Positions 50,503 through 56,638 of a stretch of 56,638 nt of DNA are shown piece after piece. Both the position numbers and the translations under genes were made by a program. The notes under the pieces are model-generated. The model was given only the letters and a program-made list of their open reading frames with translations. It did not search any database and was not told the origin of the DNA. The stretch lies in NCBI GenBank assembly GCA_944325025.1, contig CALUYN010000011.1, forward strand, positions 1-56,638. Direction: 5' to 3'. The DNA is from Candidatus Gastranaerophilales bacterium (lineage in GTDB: Bacteria > Cyanobacteriota > Vampirovibrionia > Gastranaerophilales > Gastranaerophilaceae). Position 1 is the stretch's first letter; every line of letters starts with the position of its first letter.

Positions 50503-51027
50503 ATGACAGAACTTCTAATTTTGTATGTTTTATTAAAACGCGATTTGACTATGTATGCTGTGCAAAAGCATATTGAAGATATTTTTGCACCTTATACAAA
50601 GCCGAGTTTCGGGGCACTAAATCCTGCATTAAAGCGTTTGGTTGAAAAAGAATATCTTTCAGCAAGAAAAATGCTTTCAGACGGCGGGAAATTATCTGTG
50701 TATTATTCGATTACAAACAAAGGGAAGAACGAGTTAATTCGTTTAATATTGGAAGATTTGAGTGATAACCCGCTCCAGTTTTATTCAAACGCAAGGGTAA
50801 AAATCGGCTGTGCTGATGTTTTGTCTGCGGATGAGAGGAAACGGCTTTTTTTCTCAATAAAGGCTCGTGCTATGAAATTTAAAACTGAGGCGCAGATTAT
50901 TTTGAATGATGAATATAAACATACAAATTTTTATCAGAAAATTGTTCTTGATAATACTATATGTGACTTTTCAAATTTTATAACAATAGTTGAAGGATTG
51001 GAAAAAGACAATGCCGGCAATAGTTAG
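50503..51027 (+). CDS. PadR family transcriptional regulator
   Basis: The 174-residue product has the winged-helix start typical of PadR (LLILYVLLKRDLTMYAVQKH), then FGALNPALKRLVEKEYLSA and YSITNKGKNELIRLI, followed by a helical C-terminal half used for dimerisation. PadR proteins are often repressors responding to small molecules or stress. Its likely targets are itself and the coupled DUF512 gene, whose start overlaps this gene's end (inference from position). Confidence 0.9.
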   Translation: MTELLILYVLLKRDLTMYAVQKHIEDIFAPYTKPSFGALNPALKRLVEKEYLSARKMLSDGGKLSVYYSITNKGKNELIRLILEDLSDNPLQFYSNARVKIGCADVLSADERKRLFFSIKARAMKFKTEAQIILNDEYKHTNFYQKIVLDNTICDFSNFITIVEGLEKDNAGNS

Positions 51028-52279
51028 CGAAGTTTTGAAAGGCTCAATTGCCGAGGAATTGGAAATTCAGCCTAAAGACGAAATCATATCAATAGATAGT
51101 ACAAAAATGTCTGATATGATTGATTATAATTTCCTTTGTAAATCGGAATTATTGACTCTTGAAGTGAAAAAAGCTAATGGTGAAACAGAAGTTATAGAAA
51201 TCGAAAAAGATTTTGATGAAGATTTGGGTATTGTCTTTGAAAGTGCAGTATTTGACAGAGTGAAACCTTGCTTAAATCATTGCATATTTTGTTTTGTTGA
51301 TCAGCAGCCAAAAGGATTGAGAGATACTTTGTATGTAAAAGATGATGATTACAGGCTCTCTTATCTTCAAGGAACTTATATTACGTTGACAAATCTTACA
51401 GAACAGGACAAAGAAAGAATAAAAAGAATGCATTTAGGGCCTTTTTACGTATCTGTTCATACGACAAATCCTGAATTGCGTGTTAAAATGCTAAGAAATC
51501 CAAATGCGGGAAAAGCTCTTGAGAATTTAGACTGGTTTCGTAGAAATAAAATTCCGTTTCATGCTCAAATCGTTCTTTGTCCCGGTTATAACGACGGAAA
51601 AGAGTTAGAAAGAACGCTTTCAGATTTAGCAAAATTAAAAACAACAGTTCTTTCAACTGCCATTGTTCCTGTAGGAGTGACGCAATTCAGGAAAGAGGGT
51701 TTAAAACGTGTTGATAAAAAATGCGCTGAACAGACAATTGATATCGCCTCAAAATACAAGCGTGTCTGCTGCTCGGATGAATTTTTCCTGCTTGCTGAAC
51801 GTGATATCCCGCCGGCAAATTATTACGGGAATTATGCACAGCTTGAGGATGGCGTTGGAGCTTTAAGACTTCTTCTTGATGATTTTAAATCAAGAAAACT
51901 TCCTAGAAAATTAACAAAACCATTAAAGCTATCTTTTGCAACTAGCTACGCGGCAGAATATGCTATTAATAGAGTTGCTAAAGAATTGAATAAAATTAAA
52001 AATTTGTCGGTCAGTGTTAATCCCGTTAAATCTGAATACTGGGGGGATGATATTACTGTTGCCGGTCTTATTACAACCGATGATTTAATAAGGACAGTAA
52101 AAGATTTGGATACTGACCTTGTTATAATTCCTTCTGTAATGTTACGTCCTTATTCCGAGGATTTTCTGGACGGAAAAAATTTAGATTATGTAAAAGAATG
52201 TACTAAAAAAGAGTTTTTTGTGGTAAAAAACATATATTCAATGGAAGAAATTGCAGAATATTTAAAAAGCCTCTCATAA
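51011..52279 (+). CDS. DUF512 family radical-SAM-like Fe-S protein
   Basis: The 422-residue product has a PDZ-like N-terminal domain (VSEVLKGSIAEELEIQPKDE), a Cys triplet CLNHCIFC (CxxxCxxC spacing, as in radical SAM enzymes) followed by FVDQQPKGLRDTLYVKDDDY, and the DUF512 domain toward the C-terminus. The family is widespread in Cyanobacteria and Firmicutes, often annotated as an FeS-containing oxidoreductase of unknown function. ATG 51011 is chosen over an upstream in-frame TTG at 50990. The start overlaps the PadR gene by 17 bases. A strong terminator follows. Confidence 0.88.
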   Translation: MPAIVSEVLKGSIAEELEIQPKDEIISIDSTKMSDMIDYNFLCKSELLTLEVKKANGETEVIEIEKDFDEDLGIVFESAVFDRVKPCLNHCIFCFVDQQPKGLRDTLYVKDDDYRLSYLQGTYITLTNLTEQDKERIKRMHLGPFYVSVHTTNPELRVKMLRNPNAGKALENLDWFRRNKIPFHAQIVLCPGYNDGKELERTLSDLAKLKTTVLSTAIVPVGVTQFRKEGLKRVDKKCAEQTIDIASKYKRVCCSDEFFLLAERDIPPANYYGNYAQLEDGVGALRLLLDDFKSRKLPRKLTKPLKLSFATSYAAEYAINRVAKELNKIKNLSVSVNPVKSEYWGDDITVAGLITTDDLIRTVKDLDTDLVIIPSVMLRPYSEDFLDGKNLDYVKECTKKEFFVVKNIYSMEEIAEYLKSLS

Positions 52280-52292
52280 GAGAGGCTTTTTA
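52264..52292. terminator. Intrinsic terminator between convergent genes
   Basis: A 12-bp perfect stem (AAAAAGCCTCTC with GAGAGGCTTTTT) surrounds ATAA. It overlaps the DUF512 gene's stop codon and lies five bases before the convergent glnA stop. Confidence 0.9.
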
Positions 52293-52296
52293 ATAA

Positions 52297-53661
52297 TTAA
52301 TATCTTTCCAAATATCTGTCGATTTCCCATTGAGAAACGTAAGTCCTGAATGAATCCCATTCTTTTTTCTTAGAAGTTAAAAATTCATTAAAGATATGTT
52401 CACCGAGTGCTGCTCTTGAAACAAGTGATTTGTCAAAATAATCAAGAGCTTCGGCAAGGCTTCCCGGAAGAGCATCAATTCTCTGTTTTTTACGTTCCTT
52501 TGTAGTTAATTTGTAAATGTTGCTTTCAACCGGAGCCGGCGGATCGATTTTGTTTCTAACACCGTCAAGACAGGATTCAAGAATTGCTGCAAATGCTAAA
52601 TATGGGTTGCAGGCAGGGTCCGGTGAGCGAAGCTCTACTCTGGTTGAGCTTCCGCGTTTTGCGGGAACCCTTAAAAGAGCACTTCTGTTAGCTAACGACC
52701 AGGCAAGATAAACAGGAGCCTCATAGCCCGGTACAAGACGTTTAAAGCTGTTTACAGTCGGATTTAATACTGCAGTTATGCTTTTTACGTGTTTCAGCAT
52801 TCCGCCGATAGAGTATTTTGCAATATCTGACAATTGATATTCTGCTTTTTCATCATAAAATGCATTTTTGCCGTCTTTGAACAGTGAAATATTACAGTGC
52901 ATGCCGGAACCATTTATACCGTAAATCGGTTTAGGCATAAACGTTGCATGCAGATTGTGTTTTGCTGCAATTGCTTTTACCGCAATTTTAAATGTTGCAA
53001 CATTGTCAGCTGCGGTCAAAACATCCGCGTATCTAAAGTCAACTTCATGCTGACCGTCTGCAACTTCGTGGTGTGATGCTTCAATGTCAAAACCCATTTC
53101 CTGTAATGTCAGAACAATATCTGATCTTACATCTTCACCTAAATCTTCAGGCCCTACATCGTAATAACCTGCGCTGTCCTGCGTTGTTGTTGTTACATTG
53201 CCGTCTTTGTCTTTAGAAAACAGGAAGAATTCGGCTTCTGGCCCGATGTTCATGGAAAATCCCATTTTTTCGGCTTCCTTCATAATTCTTTTTAAGTTGC
53301 ATCTCGGGCAGCCTTCAAACGGTGTTCCGTCAGCATTATATATGTCACAAATCAGTCTTGCGGAATGCATTCCGTCTTTTTCTCTCCATGGAAGAAGTTG
53401 GAAAGAATTTTTGTCCGGAAAAAAGAACATATCAGATGTTTCAATACTTCTAAATCCCTTAATAGATGAACCGTCAAGCATAATTTCGTTATTCAAAACT
53501 TTTTCAATGTGCTGTGACGGCACTGTCATATTTTTAACCTGACCGTTCAAGTCAACAAACTGTAATTTGATAAATTTAATATTATACTCTTTGATATACC
53601 CCTTAATATCATCTTCGCTAAACTGCCTGTTATCCAGACGGGTGTGGGAAAATTCTTTCAT
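52297..53661 (-). CDS. glnA: Glutamine synthetase, type I
   Basis: GlnA of 454 residues makes glutamine from glutamate, ammonia and ATP. Motifs include LDGSSIKGF, the metal-binding GPEAEFFLF, ASHHEVADGQHEVDFRY, the ATP loop KPIYGINGSGMHCNISLF, and RVPAKRGSSTRVELRSPDP. The length and C-terminal region (IYKLTTKERKKQRIDALP) fit the short GSI-alpha type, without the adenylylation-site consensus of enterobacterial GlnA. ATG 53661 has AGGAAAGAGG upstream; the frame extends to 53691 without another good start. Confidence 0.95.
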   Translation of the reverse strand: MKEFSHTRLDNRQFSEDDIKGYIKEYNIKFIKLQFVDLNGQVKNMTVPSQHIEKVLNNEIMLDGSSIKGFRSIETSDMFFFPDKNSFQLLPWREKDGMHSARLICDIYNADGTPFEGCPRCNLKRIMKEAEKMGFSMNIGPEAEFFLFSKDKDGNVTTTTQDSAGYYDVGPEDLGEDVRSDIVLTLQEMGFDIEASHHEVADGQHEVDFRYADVLTAADNVATFKIAVKAIAAKHNLHATFMPKPIYGINGSGMHCNISLFKDGKNAFYDEKAEYQLSDIAKYSIGGMLKHVKSITAVLNPTVNSFKRLVPGYEAPVYLAWSLANRSALLRVPAKRGSSTRVELRSPDPACNPYLAFAAILESCLDGVRNKIDPPAPVESNIYKLTTKERKKQRIDALPGSLAEALDYFDKSLVSRAALGEHIFNEFLTSKKKEWDSFRTYVSQWEIDRYLERY

Positions 53662-53691
53662 ACAAACCTCTTTCCTTAACACTGTATACAA

Positions 53692-53965
53692 ATTTAAATT
53701 ATCTTTCTATTACAATACTTTTTATGCAAAAGGTCAAGTATTTTATGTATAAAGATTAAATAAAGAAAAAAGAAAAATTATCGTGAATTTGGATGTTTTT
53801 CTAAAAATAGTGTTAAATATATGAATTTTTCGGGTATATATTAATTGGAAACAGGGATATTAAGTTTAGAGAATTAAAAACACGCATTTTCTGAAACAGT
53901 TTACAACCGGCGGTTTAAAGATATTTGTAAAGAAATGTAACGAAATAAATAAGATATAGCAATTA
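53692..53965. other. AT-rich stretch upstream of glnA without recognised genes
   Basis: About 270 bases of very AT-rich DNA with no supported reading frame, expected to hold the glnA promoter. A TATACT hexamer lies near its right end, on the plus strand, pointing to the possible small RNA that follows. Nothing else stands out. Confidence 0.4.
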
Positions 53966-53984
53966 TATACTCAAAAAATACTTT

Positions 53985-54153
53985 ATTAATATGTAAGCAA
54001 TAAACAATAAACATTATGAGGAATTAAATAAACACGAGACATAAACTACACACTAACTATTTACACTACCTACTACACACTAACCTTCTACACACACGAG
54101 GAATTACGTAAAAAGAATTCCGAACTCTATCTTTCAGATAGGGTTTTTTTTTT
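53985..54153 (+). ncRNA. Possible small RNA with a 59-nt G-free segment and terminator
   Basis: The segment has no supported reading frame. From 54039 to 54097 the plus strand contains no G at all and is mainly A and C. ACTACACACTAAC occurs twice exactly (54045-54057 and 54072-54084). The G-free part is bracketed by two copies of GAGGAATTA (54018-54026 and 54098-54106). A terminator (9-bp stem plus ten T) ends it. This looks like an unstructured RNA with repeated pairing motifs. The 5' end is a guess, and no known RNA family was matched. Confidence 0.4.
54124..54153 (+). terminator. Intrinsic terminator of the possible small RNA
   Basis: ACTCTATCT (54124-54132) pairs with AGATAGGGT (54136-54144), with one T-G pair, around TTC. 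Ten T follow. No protein-coding gene lies within several hundred bases upstream on this strand, so it marks a non-coding transcript. Confidence 0.8.
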
Positions 54154-54660
54154 AGGACGAGCAGAGGCAGGAGAAATACTATGTATTTCGACAGTCGAAC
54201 AAGCATAAGCGAAAATCGCATTTTTCGCTTTGATTGTGAGCGGTGCCGTTTAATGCGAGTCCGTTGTGCTACGCACGTAGGTACAACTAGTGCCGCTCGA
54301 CCCGCGACTTAGATGTTGTGAAAAACTTGTACAATCAAAACTAAAAAAGGAGCGTGCTGCTCGATCCGCTATAATTCCCCTCTTTTGGGAGAGGGAGTAA
54401 ATGAAAGTCTTCCTTCCATTATTAGGGAAGAATAAGAGGAGGGGTAACAATTACTACCCACCCCAGTCCGTCATAATCAGGGAGGGTGTTCATGCAACTC
54501 ACTTCTTAAAAGATGATAAATTAAGCGAGAAGGTATTAATCAAAAGACAGACAATCCGTCTGGTGCCATGTCATTGCGCACTTGTTGCGCAATCTCTTTA
54601 CCGTTCAGACAGTACCCGTTTTTTGGGGGTATTGTTTCGTTAAGCAGTAATTATTAAAAC
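54154..54660. repeat. Structured, comparatively GC-rich intergenic repeat cluster
   Basis: About 500 bases with no supported gene. It contains a 9-bp-stem hairpin at 54207-54230 (AAGCGAAAA/TTTTCGCTT), an imperfect nested fold from GAGCGG (54239-54244) to CCGCTC (54294-54299), purine- and pyrimidine-rich runs like CCCCTCTTTTGGGAGAGGGA near 54377, and the CTTGT-loop hairpin at 54570-54595. Its base composition differs from the flanking DNA. It looks like an accumulation of dispersed repeats. Confidence 0.5.
54570..54595. repeat. Conserved-loop hairpin repeat, copy 3
   Basis: GTCA, stem ATTGCGCA/TGCGCAAT around loop CTTGT, then TCT. Flanks, loop and length equal those of copies 1 and 2, while the paired stem bases are different. 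Confidence 0.8.
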
Positions 54661-54759
54661 TATTATGTAATAAATTGTAAAGGTAGATTTGAAAATAGCA
54701 AATTTTTTTATTTTCCTGTTTTAATAAAAATATAGGGTTAAAACGTAGAAAGGTATATT

Positions 54760-55848
54760 GTGATAAATTCGGTATCTCCTGTTAATGTAAATAAAGTTGC
54801 ATTTAAAGCTGAAATTCCCGAGCACAAATTAGAAGAAAAAGAATCTGAAAAACAGAGCAGTAAGAGCTGGATGCTCTGGACAGGTTTGGCTGCTCTTGGT
54901 GCTGTAGGTATTTATCTGGCTACAAGAGGGAAAAAAGGTTCTGAAACTGTTGAAAAAACTTCCGAAGCAGGACAAAATATTGCAGCTTCAGCATCAGAGG
55001 CTGTTAAAGATCAAGCTGCAAAAGTTTTGGATAAACTGCCTTCAAGAAAAGAAGTTTTGGAATCTTTAGGTGTAAAACTTAACGATGAAAAACTTTTAAC
55101 TGTTATGAAAAAAGGTGCTGATGGAAAAGAAGTTGAACAGCTTTATACCGGCACTCATTCATATACGGCAAGAAATGGTGTAAATATTGAAGAATATGTT
55201 GAAGATGGCATTGTTCGAGCCAGAACTATGTCTACTCAAAAAACTATAGACAATCCTGTTATAAAAAATTATGAATATTATCATGGACAAAATCTAAGAG
55301 GAATTAAAACTTTTAAAGATAATAGAAGGGCAGTAACATTTACTTTAAAAAATCAAAAAGCATTACAGGATTTGCGTGCATCTTTAAAATATACGCCTAA
55401 AACAGAAGCAGAAATTAAAGCGTTAAATGAGCGCGGTATTAAATATGAAGTTGTTGAAGAAATTACAAATTTCGGACACCATGGTGACAGGAAAAATCTG
55501 AAAGAAATTTATACTTATCCGGAAAATTATCCTATCAAGACAAAAGAAGTATATTATGGTGACAGGCATTGGACTTCTAACGAAGGAAAAGAAATCACAT
55601 TGACATTTAGGGAGCCCCAGCAGACATGGAAGCCTCATTACAAAGCAGATGGTTATAAGCTTGATATCAGAAATCATGGGTTTACATCAGAGCTTTTGGG
55701 CGGATATAATTTAGAAAGATTTGAAAATTTATATGATACGAGTGTTATACCATTTGATAGTAAGGCTGAGGCATATAAAGAAATTATGGAAGTTTTGAAT
55801 GAAGAATATTCAACAGATGCTCTTAAGCTAATTCGATATGGTAAATAA
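54760..55848 (+). CDS. Single-pass membrane protein with N-terminal FKA motif
   Basis: The 362-residue product starts at GTG with GAAAGG upstream. It opens MINSVSPVNVNKVAFKAEIP, with F15-K16-A17 matching the shared N-terminal motif. A charged linker leads to one membrane helix (SWMLWTGLAALGAVGIYLAT, about 37-56), then an Ala/Glu/Lys-rich helical stretch and a mixed alpha/beta domain of about 250 residues with many Tyr (for example ISDKAE-free, YYGDRHWTSNEG near 268). No known family. A hairpin with a short T-run follows. Confidence 0.72.
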   Translation: MINSVSPVNVNKVAFKAEIPEHKLEEKESEKQSSKSWMLWTGLAALGAVGIYLATRGKKGSETVEKTSEAGQNIAASASEAVKDQAAKVLDKLPSRKEVLESLGVKLNDEKLLTVMKKGADGKEVEQLYTGTHSYTARNGVNIEEYVEDGIVRARTMSTQKTIDNPVIKNYEYYHGQNLRGIKTFKDNRRAVTFTLKNQKALQDLRASLKYTPKTEAEIKALNERGIKYEVVEEITNFGHHGDRKNLKEIYTYPENYPIKTKEVYYGDRHWTSNEGKEITLTFREPQQTWKPHYKADGYKLDIRNHGFTSELLGGYNLERFENLYDTSVIPFDSKAEAYKEIMEVLNEEYSTDALKLIRYGK

Positions 55849-55862
55849 TTTTAATTACAAAG

Positions 55863-55893
55863 ATGCAGATGGTGTGATAAGTCTGCATTTTTG
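55863..55893 (+). terminator. Probable terminator after the tagged membrane protein
   Basis: ATGCAGA (55863-55869) pairs with TCTGCAT (55882-55888) around a 12-base loop, followed by a short T-run. It lies between convergent genes. Confidence 0.5.
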
Positions 55894-55909
55894 TGTAAAT
55901 ATATTTTAT

Positions 55910-56638
55910 CTATATAATTGGCGGAAAGACCATATCAATATATTTTTGGTAATCTTCAGGTTCAAAAAATCCGACCGAAAATTCAGCACAATTATAACCA
56001 AGCTGCTGGGCTTCCGGCACTTCTATCGGCGGCCCCGCCGGAGTTGAACGGGACGGGTTTTTAGGGTTGGAAATAACGCCTGTGCTTCTCAAAAGTGTTA
56101 TAAGTAGCGACTTTTCTTTTACTTCATATTCTGTTAAACCTTTTGTTATAACCCCAAATCCTTGAGCGCCGACGAATCTTTGCATCGGAGCAAAGTTTGT
56201 TTTAACTTCAATACCTCTCACTTTTGGCAGGTGTTTTCGCATATCATAGTCAGGGGCAAATTCTCTGCGGATAATTGCGTTCAAATCTTCCGAAAAAGTT
56301 TCAGTTACAGGTGATTTCAGGTTAAATTTTACCTGCCATAGTTTGTTTTTAAGCTTGTTGTCCCATTCTATTTTAAAGTTTACAAGTTTGCCTTGAACTG
56401 CCACCTGCACATCAAAAAAGCTTGTTTTTATAATGTTATTTTTGAAAGAATATACTTCTGCTTTTTCTCCTTTGTCATCTTCAACAGCACCGAAATTGTA
56501 TGTGTCTCCTTCGTCTTTAAAGCGTACAAATTCCATTTCAACATGACCAATACGAATTTTGCCGTTTTTTACTTCAAAATTAATTTCAGGTTTTAAGGCA
56601 GGCGCATATTTTAGGGTATAAATATCTGTAAAATCTTC
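55910..56638 (-). CDS. Alpha-mannosidase, glycoside hydrolase family 38, C-terminal part
   Basis: The reading frame is open to the window edge, so the gene starts beyond it; 242 residues are visible. The recognisable parts are the beta-sandwich segment VKNGKIRIGHVE, then YDMRKHLPKVRGIEVKTNF, and the family signature LLRSTG followed by TPAGPPIEVPEAQQLG, found near the end of GH38 enzymes. GH38 proteins remove alpha-linked mannose from glycans. The catalytic N-terminal domain is outside the window, so activity cannot be judged. An ATG at 56536 is internal, not the real start. Confidence 0.85.
   Translation of the reverse strand, partial: EDFTDIYTLKYAPALKPEINFEVKNGKIRIGHVEMEFVRFKDEGDTYNFGAVEDDKGEKAEVYSFKNNIIKTSFFDVQVAVQGKLVNFKIEWDNKLKNKLWQVKFNLKSPVTETFSEDLNAIIRREFAPDYDMRKHLPKVRGIEVKTNFAPMQRFVGAQGFGVITKGLTEYEVKEKSLLITLLRSTGVISNPKNPSRSTPAGPPIEVPEAQQLGYNCAEFSVGFFEPEDYQKYIDMVFPPII

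Noticed and set aside
53662-53965. A glutamine riboswitch (glnA RNA) upstream of glnA, as known in Cyanobacteria
   Set aside because: The region is nearly all A and T, and I could not find the conserved G/C-containing helices of that riboswitch.
54401-54643. An 80-codon open frame in the intergenic repeat cluster
   Set aside because: It runs through purine-rich repeats and the CTTGT-loop hairpin, and its product has no protein-like pattern.

Overview
The window is AT-rich bacterial chromosome, most likely from an uncultured gut Melainabacterium (Vampirovibrionophyceae, order Gastranaerophilales, a non-photosynthetic sister group of Cyanobacteria). This is an inference from three things: prepilins with the FTLAEVLITLGIIGVVA start, a DUF512 radical-SAM-like protein of the type common in Cyanobacteria, and several proteins that begin with an Asn/Ser-rich N-terminus ending in an F-[KTN]-[GA] motif. 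No rRNA, tRNA, CRISPR array, prophage or canonical insertion sequence was recognised. UGA is a stop codon here: prfB carries the classical UGA frameshift site.

Layout. 1-4.8 kb: radA, a DUF559 nuclease gene lying between copies of a 45-nt double-hairpin repeat, a small HTH regulator with a large palindrome upstream, a prepilin, gap and a DUF378 protein. 4.8-13.4 kb (minus strand): a two-halved M16 peptidase, purA, an electron-transfer cluster (NfnA-like flavoprotein, a 4-Cys small protein, etfB, etfA), a prepilin gene with a poly-C tract, and a small unknown gene. 13.5-19.1 kb (minus): two divergent CxxC/HNH nuclease-like paralogues, tsaB, tsaE, a GGDEF protein and yebC. 19.2-24 kb (plus): glyS, a small unknown gene, a 357-bp element with perfect terminal inverted repeats, an ACT-like regulator and a 5'-nucleotidase-like protein. 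24-31.8 kb: three paralogous membrane proteins, prfB, a membrane protein, a PHP phosphoesterase, another membrane protein, a zinc-ribbon protein, rph and twin Lys/Gln-rich secreted proteins. 31.8-42.4 kb: ilvB, a pilin-like protein without a prepilin leader, a family 4 uracil-DNA glycosylase, a second M16 peptidase, and a plus-strand run of nanE, a ROK kinase gene, a small gene, a UbiA-family gene, lysA, cdaA and a yitT-like gene. 42.4-56.6 kb: a pair of membrane proteins, a GT39 and a GT2 glycosyltransferase, pgpH, ybeY, dgkA, a PadR regulator, the DUF512 protein, glnA, about 1 kb without genes (a possible small RNA plus structured repeats), a tagged membrane protein and the C-terminal part of a GH38 alpha-mannosidase cut by the window edge.

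How the genes fit together. Most are housekeeping: central metabolism (gap, ilvB, lysA, purA, glnA), translation and RNA (glyS, prfB, tsaB, tsaE, rph, ybeY), DNA repair (radA, udg), amino-sugar use (nanE, ROK kinase, GH38) and c-di-AMP turnover (cdaA synthesis, pgpH breakdown). Without a dehydrogenase partner next to etfBA, the NfnA-like gene is the notable companion and may mark an unusual flavin-based electron-transfer complex. The accessory layer is more novel: the shared N-terminal F-[KTN]-[GA] motif on unrelated proteins, the repeat-framed DUF559 gene, the poly-C tract that would switch a pilin reading frame, a miniature inverted-repeat element, a hairpin repeat with a constant loop and covarying stems, and a G-free putative small RNA.
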